From NCBI GenBank assembly GCA_945878375.1, contig CAMDWG010000001.1:372001-436000 (forward strand): a DNA stretch of 64,000 nt, given 5' to 3'. Made by a program: the position numbers and the translations under genes. Below are positions 46,793-56,507 of the stretch, in pieces. The stretch is from Roseomonas mucosa. Lineage in GTDB: Bacteria; Pseudomonadota; Alphaproteobacteria; Acetobacterales; Acetobacteraceae. Each line of letters starts with the position of its first letter. Positions within the stretch are counted from its first letter, which is position 1. The notes beneath the pieces were generated by a model. It did no database searches and was not told the DNA's origin. It saw only the letters and a program-made list of their open reading frames with translations.

Positions 46793-47686
46793 ATGCCGAC
46801 CGATCCCCCCTCCGCCCCGAGGCTGGCCACGCGCCTGGATTACGGGCGCCGCATCGCCCGCGCCATGGCGCTGATCGCCGCCGACCCGGCGCGTAGCCCG
46901 ACGCTGGAGGAACTGGCGGGCGCCGCCGCCTTCAGCCCCTTCCACTTCCACCGCATCTACCGCGAGCTGGCCGGCGAAACCCCGGCCGAGACCCTGGCCC
47001 GCGAACGCCTGTCGCGCGGCGCGCTGCTGCTGGTGCGCGCTTCGCTGCCGGTGGCGCAGGTGGCCGCGCGCTGCGGCTATGGCAGCGCCGCCGCCTTCAC
47101 CCGCGCGTTCCGCGCCGCCTATGGCATCCCGCCGGCTGCCTATCGGGATCGGGGCGGCATCGGCACGCGGTTGCCAGCCCCACCCCCCAGCACCGAGGAA
47201 ACCGCCATGTTCGACGTGACCATCCGCACGGAGCCCGGGCTGCGCCTGGCCGTCCTGGCGCATCGCGGCGCCTATGGCGCCATCGGCGCCACCTTCGACC
47301 GGCTGAACGCCTGGGCCGCAGCGCGCGGCCTGGTCGGGGCAGAGACGCGCTTCATCGCCCTGTATCGAGACGACCCCTTGACCGTCCCGGAGGCGGAGCT
47401 GCGCTCCGAAGCCGGGCTGACCGTGCCGCCGGGCGTGGAGCCGAGCGAAGGCGTGCGGATGCTCGACCTGCCGCCGACCCGCTGCGCGGTGCTGGTGTTC
47501 CGCGGCCCCTATGCCGAGCTGGAGCAGGTCTACACCTGGCTCTACCGCGACTGGCTGCCGATGAGCGGCGAGGAACCGGCCGACCAGCCCCCGCGCGAGG
47601 AGTACCTGAACGACCCGCGCAGCCTGCCGCCCGCCGAATGGCTGACGGCGGTGATGCTGCCGCTGCGGGAAAAGGGGGCGGCCTGA
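46793..47686 (+). CDS. AraC-family regulator with GyrI-like effector domain
   Basis: This 297-residue protein has an N-terminal AraC-type double helix-turn-helix (about 18-120: FSPFHFHRIYRELAGETPAE; VAARCGYGSAAAFTRAFRAAYG). A GyrI-like small-molecule-binding domain follows (about 138-297, TIRTEPGLRLAVLAHRGAY; CAVLVFRGPYAELEQVYTWLY). This is the Rob/SbmC-type architecture, often multidrug-responsive. The target genes are not evident. The GTG/ATG choice favours ATG 46793 with GGGG upstream. Confidence 0.88.
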   Translation: MPTDPPSAPRLATRLDYGRRIARAMALIAADPARSPTLEELAGAAAFSPFHFHRIYRELAGETPAETLARERLSRGALLLVRASLPVAQVAARCGYGSAAAFTRAFRAAYGIPPAAYRDRGGIGTRLPAPPPSTEETAMFDVTIRTEPGLRLAVLAHRGAYGAIGATFDRLNAWAAARGLVGAETRFIALYRDDPLTVPEAELRSEAGLTVPPGVEPSEGVRMLDLPPTRCAVLVFRGPYAELEQVYTWLYRDWLPMSGEEPADQPPREEYLNDPRSLPPAEWLTAVMLPLREKGAA

Positions 47687-47704
47687 AGGGTGCCCGAAAC
47701 GCAG

Positions 47705-47726
47705 CGGGGCCGCTTGCGCGGCCCCG
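47705..47726. terminator. bidirectional terminator hairpin
   Basis: A perfect 9-bp stem (47705-47713 with 47718-47726) and a four-base loop lie between the convergent AraC-type and YjbH genes. T-runs are absent on both strands. Confidence 0.6.
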
Positions 47727-47771
47727 TCCGAACCCCGCCAGTCCGACCACATCACACGTCCAGCATGAGCC

Positions 47772-49880
47772 TTATTGCAGGAAGCCCCTGAACCCCTGTT
47801 CCAGCGCCTGGGCGCGCCCCTCCCGCGTCACCTGCCAGAGCGGGCTGTCCACCTGCAGCCGCTGCCCGCCATCGCGCTGCACGCCGCGGATCACCGCGCT
47901 GCCCACCTCCCGCGTCGCGATGCCGAACAGGTCGAGCGGGATCCGGACATAGATGCCGCGGTCGAAGCTGCCTTCGCCGAAGGTCCTGAAGGGCACGTCG
48001 GTGAAGGTGGCGAAGCCGCCGACCTCGATCCCGCTCGAGAAACGCCGGCCGAGTTCCAGCGTGCCGCCCCAATCCCCCGCGAGATAACGCCCCGCCCGCG
48101 CCACCGCATACATCCCGTGCCAGGGCAGGTCGGCATAGACCGAGACATGGCCCGTCGTGACGTCGTAGCCCAGCACGCCGAGCCCTCCATCGTAGTCCCG
48201 CTGCGCCACATGCGCGATGTCGAGCCCGATCGCATGGCGCCGGTCATGCGGCCGCCACAGAATCTCGGCGGAGACGCCGGCGAACATCGGCTCCAGCCAA
48301 CCGCCGCTGACACGCCCGAAGACATCGGGCGCCAGCGCCCAAAGCCCTTCCGCATAAAGCGCGGGGATGGATGTGGCCCCTTCGCGCGCATAGCGCCCGG
48401 CATCGCTCCGCACATGCGGCAGCAGGCTGTCGGAGGGCGGCGCGCCGTCGAGGTTCCCCGCCAGCGCCTGGCCCAGGCTGCCCGCCAGCGATACGCCCTG
48501 CCCGATCTCCCAGCGCGCGCCCGCGACGGCGCTGACCTGCCAGCGCAACGCGCGCTTCGGATCGCCGAGCAGCGCCTGCGCCCGCGGCTCGATGCCCCAG
48601 GTGATGCCGGATCCGCCATCCATCCGGCCGAAGGCATCGGCGCCCGCGGCGTCCAGCTGGCTGGTCCAGACCAGCTCCTCCGCGCTGCCCTGGCCGCGCG
48701 CGGCGGCTTCCAGCGTGCCGCGGGGGATGCTGAGCCGCGCGATCTCGACCCCCGCCTGGCGCCAGGATAGCCGCACCATCTCCACCTCCGCCGGCAGATG
48801 CGGCTGCACCGCGCGCATCGCGCGCCCCGCCGCCTGCGCCAGCGTCCTCTGCCGCCCGCCCGCGATGGCGATGCGGGCCTCCGTCCCGTCGATGCGGATC
48901 GCCACCGGGCGGAAGCCGGCCGCCCGCAGGGCCGCCATGGCGGCAGCCACGGGATCGGGCGGCGCGGCAGCGGGGCGCGCGGCCATCGCGGGCGGCGGCG
49001 GCCGCTCGGCCTCCGGCGGCCGCTCGGGGTCCAGGCGGGCCGAGACGCGGAACAGCAGATCGGTGCCATGCACCCATTGCACGCCGGCATCGAGCCAGCC
49101 ATTCGACCATTGCAGCCCGAGATTCACCCCGCTCGCGGCGTATCCCCGCAGGCTGGTGGTCCGGGCCGGATAGCCGCCCCGTTCGTCGCGCAGCGCGTCG
49201 GCGGACGCCTCCACCTTGGCGCGCAGCCCTTCCAGCGGGCCGAGCGGTGTCGCCAGCGGGGGCAGCGCGTATTCGAGACCTCCGAAGATCGCGGCGTATT
49301 CGCCGCGGAAGAAGTTGAAGCTGTTGATCGACCCGCCCTGGTCCACCTCCCGCGGGCGGCGCGCGAAGCTGTCGGACAGCATCGCGAGGGGGTTCTGCAG
49401 GTCCTGCTGCGTGGACAGCCGCCCCCAGCCCAGGCCGAGCGTCGCGTCCAGCGACCCGAAGCGCTTGCTGGCGACCACATACTCGCCCGAATAGATGCCG
49501 GTGCCGATGAAGTCCTGCAGCCCGATGGCGATGGCGGGCCAAAGATCGCCTTCCTCCACCAGGCGTATCTTCACGTCGAAGGCGCGGTCGGTGGTGATGC
49601 CCGATCCGGTGGTGCCATCCAGCCGTTCCCCCAGGCGGAAACTCGCCTCCAGCCAGGGCAGGGCCTGAAAGCTCAGGAACCAGAAGCGCCGCTGGTGGCG
49701 CAGCGAAGCGCCTGCTTCCAGCGTGCCGTCCGGGCGGAAGCGGGCATTCCGCATCTCCAGCAGCCCGACGCCGCCATAATTGGACCCGGTGCCCGGCACC
49801 TCCTCGGCGGGGGCGGGCAGGGGCAGGGCGGCGAGGAGAAGGGCCAGCGCGGCGGGCGCGCGGCCCCGGCACCGGCGCAT
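47772..49880 (-). CDS. yjbH: YjbH-family outer-membrane barrel
   Basis: This 702-residue protein has a signal peptide (residues 1-25, ending APAEE). It then shows the YjbH pattern GSNYGGVGLLEMRNARF, repeated beta-strand stretches and RFWFLSFQALPWLEASFRL, close to the usual YjbH length. YjbH proteins act with exopolysaccharide export in the yjbEFGH system. It starts four bases after the Wza-like gene, so the two are co-transcribed. Confidence 0.88.
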   Translation of the reverse strand: MRRCRGRAPAALALLLAALPLPAPAEEVPGTGSNYGGVGLLEMRNARFRPDGTLEAGASLRHQRRFWFLSFQALPWLEASFRLGERLDGTTGSGITTDRAFDVKIRLVEEGDLWPAIAIGLQDFIGTGIYSGEYVVASKRFGSLDATLGLGWGRLSTQQDLQNPLAMLSDSFARRPREVDQGGSINSFNFFRGEYAAIFGGLEYALPPLATPLGPLEGLRAKVEASADALRDERGGYPARTTSLRGYAASGVNLGLQWSNGWLDAGVQWVHGTDLLFRVSARLDPERPPEAERPPPPAMAARPAAAPPDPVAAAMAALRAAGFRPVAIRIDGTEARIAIAGGRQRTLAQAAGRAMRAVQPHLPAEVEMVRLSWRQAGVEIARLSIPRGTLEAAARGQGSAEELVWTSQLDAAGADAFGRMDGGSGITWGIEPRAQALLGDPKRALRWQVSAVAGARWEIGQGVSLAGSLGQALAGNLDGAPPSDSLLPHVRSDAGRYAREGATSIPALYAEGLWALAPDVFGRVSGGWLEPMFAGVSAEILWRPHDRRHAIGLDIAHVAQRDYDGGLGVLGYDVTTGHVSVYADLPWHGMYAVARAGRYLAGDWGGTLELGRRFSSGIEVGGFATFTDVPFRTFGEGSFDRGIYVRIPLDLFGIATREVGSAVIRGVQRDGGQRLQVDSPLWQVTREGRAQALEQGFRGFLQ

Positions 49881-49884
49881 CGTC

Positions 49885-52584
49885 CTACCGCAGCTCCCGC
49901 GAGATCACCGCCAGCGCGGCGGCGGAGATCGTCACCTGGCCGAGGATCGCGGTCAGGTCCCGGATCAGGCCGCGCGTCTCGAAGGGGGAGGGGTCCTGCG
50001 GCACCACCACCAGGCTGCCCGGCGGCACCGGCGGCCCCCCCGCCTGCCAGCCGGAAAGCCCCGCCGGCGCCGATTGGCCGTTCGGCAGCACCACGAAGGC
50101 GCGGGACGTATCGGCGAAGCGCTGCGTGCCGCCCGCCGCCCGCACATAGTCGGTGGCGCGCCAGCCAGACTGGAATTGCAGGCTGCCGGGGTTCAGCACC
50201 GATCCCACCACCGTCACCTCGGTCGGGCGCTTGGGGATGACGATGAGATCCCCCGGCTCCAGCAGCACGTCGAGGTCGGGCCGCGCGGCGAGGATGACCG
50301 GGTTCGCCTCCACCACCATCCGTCCGGCCGCCTGGGCCTGGCGCAAGGTGTTCGCCAATTCGCGCCCCGCCGCGACCAGCCCGCCGAGATCCGGCCGCTG
50401 GCCGAGCCCACCCGCATTGGCCTGCCCCGCCGCGACCGACAGCAGGGAGGTCTCGATATCCCGCGCGGCGCGGGCGAAGCCGTCCTGCTGGCGCAGCCGC
50501 ACCGCCTCACGCGTGAAGACGGTGCCATAGGCATAGGCCTGCGGCGTCAGCCCGCCCGCGCGCTGCAGCAATTCCGACAGGCGTTCCCCGCGCCTGATGT
50601 CGTAGGCGCCGGGCCGCAGCACTTCCCCGACCAGCGTGACCGGCCCGGTCTCGCGATCCGTGAAGCCGCGCGGGATCCGCACCACGTCGCGCGGCGAAAG
50701 GCGCACAGCGCGGAAGTTGCGGCTGCGGAGGTCGATCAGCAGCCGCGTGAGGGGGATCGCCTCCCCCTGTTCCGTCGGTTCCCGCGCCAGTTCCACCGCG
50801 GACAGGTCGGCGCCGTCGGTCACCCCGCCGGCGGCGGCCAACAGCAGGTCGAGCCCGGTGTCGTCCTGCACCGGGTAGAGGCCCGGCTGCTTCACCTCCC
50901 CCGTCAGCAGCACCGCCGTGTCCAGCAGGAAGGCCAGCAGCGGCGGATGATCCTGGAAGATCGCCGGGCAGCCGGGCGCGCCGATATCGGGAAAGCCGGC
51001 GCCGCGCGCATGGGCGAAGCGCGCCGGCGCGGATCGCGCGGCGATGGCGAGCATGGTCAGCGCCGGGCAGGCATTGTCGGCCGGTGCCTCGCCGCGCAGG
51101 GCGCGTTGCACCGGCGGGCTGGCCAGGAAGGCGATGTCGGCATTGCCGAGCACCAGCACCTCGTCGCCCTCCGTAAGGGCGAGATTCGCCGAACCGCCCA
51201 TGACGCGCGCGAGATCGAAGGGCACGAAGCTGCGGACCCGCGTCGCCGGGTCGAGCCGCAGCACGACGCCGAGCCGCACATAGGGATCGGGGCGCAGCAG
51301 GCGGGGATCGGACAGCAGCCCGCGCAGCGTGGCCCCGCGCGTCACCGCCCGCGTCAGGGGCGCGGCCACATGGCCGGACAGCCGCAGCTGGTTCGCCACC
51401 ACATCCGCGCCCGGCTGCACCAGCACCGAATCGCCGCGCCGGATGTGGTCCGTCGGCCGGAGTTCGGTGAAGGACCGGCGGCCGGAGGCGTCGGTGCCCT
51501 GGACCAGGAAGCGGTTGCCGCTCGGCCGCAGCGGTTCCCCTGCCAGCCGCAGCACGGTGGACAGCGGCACGGCGGCGGTGCCGGGCGGAAGCTCGTAGAT
51601 CGCCGGGCGCGTCACCTCCCCGGCCACCGCGACCACGCCGCCCAGCGCGGGGACCAGGATGCGTTCGCCTTCGCGCAGCCGGATCTCGGCGGGGCCGCCT
51701 TCCCCCGCGATGACGGTGTAGAGATCCAGCACCCGCGACCCGTGCGGCCCGTCGATGCGGATGGCGCGGAGCGAACCGGTCTTCCTGACGCCACCGGCCT
51801 GCTGCAAGGCATCGAGCACGGTGGACAGCGCGGTCAGCGCCTGCATGCCCGGCCGCTGCACCTCCCCGCCCACGAAGATCGCGATCTGGCGGACCTGCCC
51901 GATGGAAACGAACAGCTCCGTCCCCGGCATGTCGCGCGCCATCCGGCTTTCGAGGTCGGCGCGCAACTCGCGCAGCGTCCGCCCGGCGGCGGGCACGGGC
52001 GGCAGGTCGGGGGCCAGGATGGTGCCGTCGCGCAGCACGCGGAGCGTCAGCGTTGCGCGGGTGCGGCCGCGCATGGCCAGGATCAACTCGTCATCGCGGC
52101 CGATCAGGTAGTCGTCGGGCAGCGCGCCGAGGACCGGGGCCGCGGAAGGGCCGGCGCGGAAGCTGTCATAGCCGAATTGCCGCAGCGGCAGGCCAAGCCT
52201 TTCGGCGAAGAAGGCCTCGGTGTGGGAAGGCGGATCATCGGCCGGGGCGGCGGGCGCCGTGGGCAAGGGGGTGGCAGCGGACCCCGCCCAGGGCGCGCCC
52301 TGGGCGGGGCCCGCTGTACCCAGGGGCTGCGGCGGGGCGGACGGGATCTGGGGGATGGCGCGCCCGCCGGCCGCGTCCAGGATGCGCTGGAGGATCTCCT
52401 GCTGGGTGCCGGCGGGCAGGCTCGGCACCGGCATGCCGCCGGGAAGGGTGGGGGGCAGGGCGGGAGGCGCCAGAATCGGGCCCGACGGCGCCTGGGCCTC
52501 GGCGACGGATGGCATACAGGCAAGCGCCACGGCTGCGTAGATCGCCTTCAGCGCGCAACGTGACGTGCGATGCAACCAAAACAC
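49885..52584 (-). CDS. Wza-like polysaccharide export protein with multiple SLBB domains
   Basis: This 899-residue protein starts at GTG 52584, directly after an in-frame TAA. The signal peptide ends AEAQA near residue 31. A Pro/Ala linker (about 35-125) leads to the export domain (DDYLIGRDDELILAMRG) and repeated SLBB units (IFVGGEVQRPGMQAL; VAVAGEVTRPAIYEL; LTGEVKQPGLYPV; TLVGEVLRPGAYDI; TVVGSVLNPGSLQF). It is more than twice the length of E. coli Wza (about 380), with at least five SLBB-like units. No lipobox is evident. It forms the outer-membrane or periplasmic export channel (inference). Confidence 0.88.
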   Translation of the reverse strand: MFWLHRTSRCALKAIYAAVALACMPSVAEAQAPSGPILAPPALPPTLPGGMPVPSLPAGTQQEILQRILDAAGGRAIPQIPSAPPQPLGTAGPAQGAPWAGSAATPLPTAPAAPADDPPSHTEAFFAERLGLPLRQFGYDSFRAGPSAAPVLGALPDDYLIGRDDELILAMRGRTRATLTLRVLRDGTILAPDLPPVPAAGRTLRELRADLESRMARDMPGTELFVSIGQVRQIAIFVGGEVQRPGMQALTALSTVLDALQQAGGVRKTGSLRAIRIDGPHGSRVLDLYTVIAGEGGPAEIRLREGERILVPALGGVVAVAGEVTRPAIYELPPGTAAVPLSTVLRLAGEPLRPSGNRFLVQGTDASGRRSFTELRPTDHIRRGDSVLVQPGADVVANQLRLSGHVAAPLTRAVTRGATLRGLLSDPRLLRPDPYVRLGVVLRLDPATRVRSFVPFDLARVMGGSANLALTEGDEVLVLGNADIAFLASPPVQRALRGEAPADNACPALTMLAIAARSAPARFAHARGAGFPDIGAPGCPAIFQDHPPLLAFLLDTAVLLTGEVKQPGLYPVQDDTGLDLLLAAAGGVTDGADLSAVELAREPTEQGEAIPLTRLLIDLRSRNFRAVRLSPRDVVRIPRGFTDRETGPVTLVGEVLRPGAYDIRRGERLSELLQRAGGLTPQAYAYGTVFTREAVRLRQQDGFARAARDIETSLLSVAAGQANAGGLGQRPDLGGLVAAGRELANTLRQAQAAGRMVVEANPVILAARPDLDVLLEPGDLIVIPKRPTEVTVVGSVLNPGSLQFQSGWRATDYVRAAGGTQRFADTSRAFVVLPNGQSAPAGLSGWQAGGPPVPPGSLVVVPQDPSPFETRGLIRDLTAILGQVTISAAALAVISRELR
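52275..52316. repeat. 42-bp near-perfect palindrome inside the export gene
   Basis: The 21-base arms 52275-52295 and 52296-52316 are inverted copies with one mismatch and no loop. The element lies in the Pro/Ala linker region of the Wza-like protein and encodes roughly GPAQGAPWAG. It resembles a palindromic element inserted in frame in a tolerant linker. Confidence 0.75.
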
Positions 52585-52633
52585 GAATTATGTCTGCCAT
52601 TCGCTCTACTTTATGTAGAGTAGTCAGGCATCC
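52585..52633. promoter_or_regulatory. AT-rich divergent promoter region of the exopolysaccharide locus
   Basis: This short region between the outward-facing export and heparinase-like genes is markedly AT-rich. It contains an inverted repeat CTCTAC-TTTAT-GTAGAG (52604-52620), a plausible operator. Both transcripts of the locus must start here or just inside the genes. Exact hexamers cannot be assigned confidently. Confidence 0.45.
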
Positions 52634-54400
52634 ATGCACGACCAAGGCCTTATTAACGTTTTGCCGTCTGAGACCCCTCCGCGCCCGCCTGCGGCATGGT
52701 TGGTCGCCGATGCCGGCTGGCGGCTTGGCCCACGCCCGGTTGGATTGTGGCTCGCTCATAAGTTGAATGTTCGCCTGGGGTTCGCGCATCGTGGCCTCTC
52801 GGATTGGCCCGCACCGCGCGGCCGCTTCCTGCCCGCCAGCGCCCCCCTGGCCCCCGCCCTGCCCGATTCCCATCCGCGTGCGGTGCTGGCCGCCGCCGTC
52901 GCCCTGCCGGCGCAGCCGGACTGGCATGGCGGGCACGACCCGGCGGCGCATGCGCTCGACCTGCCGCTCGCCGCCGCGCGTCCGGTCTGGGAAGCAAGCC
53001 GCCTTGGCGCCCTGCCCCTGCTGGCGCAGGCCGCGCGCTGCGATCCGGCGGGCGGGCATCTGGCGCGGGCCGAGGCGCTACTCGGCGCCTGGTGCGCGGC
53101 GAACCCGCCCTTCCGTGGCGTGGCCTGGGCCTGTGGGCAGGAAGCGGCGCTGCGGGCGCTGCACCTCGCCCTGGCGCTGGCCCTGCTCGACGCGGATCGC
53201 GACCCGCCCCCGGCCGCGCGGGCGCTGCTGGCGCTGTGCGGGCGGCGGATCGTGGCAACCTCCCTCTATGCCCTGGCGCAGGACAACAACCATCCCGTCT
53301 CCGAGGCTGCCGGCGCTTTCGCCATCGCGCTGCTGCTGCGCGAGGATACCAGCCGGCCGGCCTCGGCGCTCGCGGCGCGTGTCGCGCGGCTGGTCGCGCC
53401 CGATGGCGGCTTCGCGCAGGTCTCGGCGGGCTATGCGAGGCTGCTGCTGGATGTGCTGGCCATCGCCGAATGGCTGCGCCGCCGCCACGCCGCCCCCGCC
53501 TTCCCCGCCCCGCTGGCCGAGCGGGCCGCCGCCCTGGCCGGCTGGCTGCATCGCATCACCGCGCCCACAACCGGCGGCACGCCGCGGCTCGGGCTGGAGG
53601 ATGGCTCGGCCTTCGCCGATCTCTCCCTGGCCGGGCCGGCCGATGCGCGCGGCAGCGTGGAGCGTGCGGCGCGGCTCTTTGCCGGGCGCGGCGCGGATTC
53701 GCCCGAGGACCCCGGCTGCGCCTGGCTCAGCCTGCCCCGACCCGAAGGGACGCTCCACCGGCCCGCGCGCTGGCGGGCCGCCGGGACGATGGGCTGGGCC
53801 GAAGGCCCGGCGATGGCGTTGCTCCGCACTGGCCCGCTGCGCTTCCGCCCGGGTCAGGCGGACCTGCTGCATCTGTCGCTACGGGATGGCGACAACTGGG
53901 TTCTGCGCGATGGCGGCACCGGCCGCTACGACCCGCCCGAGCCCTGGTGGTGGGCCGCCTTGGCCGGCGCCGCCGCGCATAACGCGCCGGTCTTCGACCA
54001 GGCGGAGCCGATGCCGCGCGTGGGGCGCTTCCTGCTGGCCAACTGGCCGGCGATGCGCCCGATCCCGGATGGCGCCACGCTGCGCGATGCGCGCGGCAAC
54101 CGCGTCACCCGGTCGGTCCGGCCGGAGGGCCGCCGCTTTGTGGTGGAGGACAAGCTGTCTGGCCCTTTCCGTGCCGTCGCATGGCATTGGCGGCTCTGCC
54201 CCGGCGCCTGGCGCGTGACGCCTGACGGCCTGGTGGGAGAGGCCGCGACGATCTCGGTCATCGCCGACGCCCCGCTTCGGCTCGACCTGACCGACGGGTG
54301 GGAGAGCCCGTCCTATGGCGCGATCGTCCCCGCGCCCCTCCTGCGCGTGACCGCCAGCGCGCCCATCGGCCGCGTCACCACGACGATCCGCTTGCCATGA
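52634..54400 (+). CDS. heparinase II/III-like protein
   Basis: This 588-residue protein has an alpha-toroid N-terminal half with the typical AQDNNHPVSEAAGAFAIALLL segment. A C-terminal beta-sheet half follows (DLLHLSLRDGDNWVLRDGGTGRYD; VVEDKLSGPFRAVAWHWRLCPG). Family members are polysaccharide lyases, often encoded in exopolysaccharide loci. No signal peptide is evident from this start; the ribosome site is weak. It is first in the rightward operon and overlaps the next gene by four bases. Confidence 0.85.
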   Translation: MHDQGLINVLPSETPPRPPAAWLVADAGWRLGPRPVGLWLAHKLNVRLGFAHRGLSDWPAPRGRFLPASAPLAPALPDSHPRAVLAAAVALPAQPDWHGGHDPAAHALDLPLAAARPVWEASRLGALPLLAQAARCDPAGGHLARAEALLGAWCAANPPFRGVAWACGQEAALRALHLALALALLDADRDPPPAARALLALCGRRIVATSLYALAQDNNHPVSEAAGAFAIALLLREDTSRPASALAARVARLVAPDGGFAQVSAGYARLLLDVLAIAEWLRRRHAAPAFPAPLAERAAALAGWLHRITAPTTGGTPRLGLEDGSAFADLSLAGPADARGSVERAARLFAGRGADSPEDPGCAWLSLPRPEGTLHRPARWRAAGTMGWAEGPAMALLRTGPLRFRPGQADLLHLSLRDGDNWVLRDGGTGRYDPPEPWWWAALAGAAAHNAPVFDQAEPMPRVGRFLLANWPAMRPIPDGATLRDARGNRVTRSVRPEGRRFVVEDKLSGPFRAVAWHWRLCPGAWRVTPDGLVGEAATISVIADAPLRLDLTDGWESPSYGAIVPAPLLRVTASAPIGRVTTTIRLP

Positions 54401-55272
54401 ACGCGGAGCCGGCCGGCATGGCGATGGAGGATCTGCTCGCGGGGATCTGGGCGCGGCGGCTGCGCGCGGCGGGGCTCGCGCTGCTGTTCCTGCTGGGCGG
54501 CGGCGCCCTGATCCTGACCTGGCCACGCGCCTATGTCGCGGAAGTGGTGGTCGCCCCGGCCGAGACCACGGGCATGGCCACCTCCGCGCTGCTGGCCCCG
54601 GCGCTGCAGATGGGCGGCCTGCTCGACCAGCGGCCGACGGGCAATTTCGCCGTCTATCTCGGCGCCCTTCGCTCGGCGGAGGCCGCGTCGATGCTGGCCG
54701 CCGAGACCGCGCTGCTGCGCCACCTGGAGGAACGCCGCGGGGCTTGGCCGCGCGGCGCGATCCGGCGCCTGCTGGACCCGGTGCTCGGCCCGGCGCGGCA
54801 GGCCGACCTCGATGACATGCGCGGCTGGCTCGAACGCCATCTGGCGGTGACGCAGACACTCGGCGCCGTCACCTGGACCATCGCGCTTGCCCATCCGGAC
54901 CGGGACGCCGCGCTGGACGCGCTGCGCCGCCTGCACGCCTTCGCCGAGGCGAAGGTCCGCGCCGATCTGGAGCAGATGGCGCGGCGCCGCGTCACCGCCT
55001 TGGAAGGCCGGCTGGCGCGGGAGCCGGACCTCTATATCCGCCAGTCGCTGTATGAATTGCTGGCGGCGAGCCAGCGGGCCGGGGTGGTGGCCATGGCGGA
55101 TGAGGCGGTGGCGGCGCGGCTGGTCTCCGCGCCGAGCGTGCCGCTCCGCCCCACCCTGCCCAATCGCCCGCTGCTGCTGCTGCTGCTGGTCGCGGCCCCG
55201 ATGGCGGCGCTGGCGGTGGTGGCGGCGGGCGTGCTGCGCGGTCCCCGCCGCGGCGCGGGGCGGCCCAGATGA
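54397..55272 (+). CDS. Wzz-type chain-length/polysaccharide co-polymerase protein
   Basis: This 291-residue membrane protein has a first membrane helix at about 25-42 (LALLFLLGGGALILTWPRAYVAEVVV), a periplasmic helical region and a second helix near the C-terminus (LLLLLLVAAPMAALAVVAAGVL). The layout matches Wzz/PCP proteins without a fused tyrosine kinase. Adjacent polymerase and export genes support a role in chain-length control. It overlaps both neighbours by four bases. Confidence 0.8.
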   Translation: MNAEPAGMAMEDLLAGIWARRLRAAGLALLFLLGGGALILTWPRAYVAEVVVAPAETTGMATSALLAPALQMGGLLDQRPTGNFAVYLGALRSAEAASMLAAETALLRHLEERRGAWPRGAIRRLLDPVLGPARQADLDDMRGWLERHLAVTQTLGAVTWTIALAHPDRDAALDALRRLHAFAEAKVRADLEQMARRRVTALEGRLAREPDLYIRQSLYELLAASQRAGVVAMADEAVAARLVSAPSVPLRPTLPNRPLLLLLLVAAPMAALAVVAAGVLRGPRRGAGRPR

Positions 55273-56507
55273 GCCTTACGGTCGCGCTGGCGGCGGGGGG
55301 GCTGGCGGCGCTGCTGCAACTGGCGGGCGGCCTGAAATCCGCGCCGGCGCTCGATCTCCTCCCCTTCGACCTGACGCTGGCCGCGGCTCTGGCGCTGCTG
55401 CCCTGCCTGGCGCTGCTGGCCGCGACGCGGCGCTGGCGGATCGATGCCACGGTCGCGCTGCCGATCGCGGCGGCGGCGCTGCTGATGCTCTGGCTTGTCG
55501 TCGCCGGCGCCTGGACAGCCTCCCGCACCGTGGCGACGGCAAAGCTGCCGGAGGTGGTGCTGGCCGGGCCCGTGATGCTGGCCGCTGGGCTGATCGCGGG
55601 CGCCGATCCGGCGGCGCGCCGGGCGCTGGCGGGCACCTCGCTGCTCATCGGGCTGGTGCTGGCGGCGGTGATTGGCTGGAGCGTGGCGCAGGGGGCGAGT
55701 GGCTGGCTGGCCGTGGCGGCGCGGGGGGCGGAGCGCGCGGGGGTGCATCACCAATTGGCCGGCCTCGCGCTCGCGGTCGCGGCGGGGCTGGCGGCGGTCC
55801 GGGCGGTGGCGGCGCCGGGATGGCTGGCGGCGCTGGGCTGGATCGGGCTGGTCGGCCTGCTCGGCGCGGCGGCGCTGCTGCCGGGGGGACGCACGGCGCT
55901 GGTCGCGCTCGGGCTGGGTGTCGCGCTGGCGCCGGCGCTGGGGCTGTGGCGGGCCGGGCGCGTACGGGCCGCCGCCGGCTGGGTCCTGGGCTGCGGTGCA
56001 GCCGCCGCGCTGCTCGCCCTGGCGCTCGCGCTGAACCCCGCCGATGCCGAGCGGCTGCGGACGATCGAGCGGCTGACCGGCGATTCCGCCGGGCTCGAGG
56101 CGCGGCTCGGTCTTTGGGCGGCGGCGCTGGACTGGGCCGGGCAGGCGGCGCCCTTCGGGCTCGGCCCCGGCGGCTTCACCATCGCCGCGGGGCATGGCGA
56201 GCGCCGCGGCCTCTATCCCCACAACCACGCGCTGGAAGCGCTGGCCGAGGGCGGATTGCCCGGCCTGATCCTGTGGCTCGGTGCCTTCGGCGGTGCCGTG
56301 CCGGTCGTGCTTCGCGCCCTGCGCCTGGCCGATATGGCGCCGCGCCGCGTGGCGGAGGTGGCGGCGATGGTGCTGCCGGTGGCGCTGACGGTGATGGTCT
56401 CGACCGATCTCGGCAACCGCATGGCCTGGTTCGCGCTGGGGCTGGCGCTGAGCCTGGGCGTGACGGCCACGGACCGCTCCGGGCGGGGGGCGGCGCGCCA
56501 TGTATGA
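55269..56507 (+). CDS. O-antigen ligase/polymerase family protein
   Basis: This 412-residue integral membrane protein has about ten hydrophobic segments. The Wzy/WaaL-type periplasmic motif reads GLYPHNHALEALAEGGLPGLI at about 317-337. It would polymerise repeat units or ligate glycan. It overlaps the Wzz-type gene by four bases and the sugar transferase by eight. Confidence 0.85.
   Translation: MSLTVALAAGGLAALLQLAGGLKSAPALDLLPFDLTLAAALALLPCLALLAATRRWRIDATVALPIAAAALLMLWLVVAGAWTASRTVATAKLPEVVLAGPVMLAAGLIAGADPAARRALAGTSLLIGLVLAAVIGWSVAQGASGWLAVAARGAERAGVHHQLAGLALAVAAGLAAVRAVAAPGWLAALGWIGLVGLLGAAALLPGGRTALVALGLGVALAPALGLWRAGRVRAAAGWVLGCGAAAALLALALALNPADAERLRTIERLTGDSAGLEARLGLWAAALDWAGQAAPFGLGPGGFTIAAGHGERRGLYPHNHALEALAEGGLPGLILWLGAFGGAVPVVLRALRLADMAPRRVAEVAAMVLPVALTVMVSTDLGNRMAWFALGLALSLGVTATDRSGRGAARHV

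Noticed and set aside
52769-52783. A second GTTC-N7-GTTC (LexA-like) match
   Set aside because: It lies about 135 bases inside the heparinase-like coding region, is GC-rich, and is not placed to control a promoter; it is probably a chance match.
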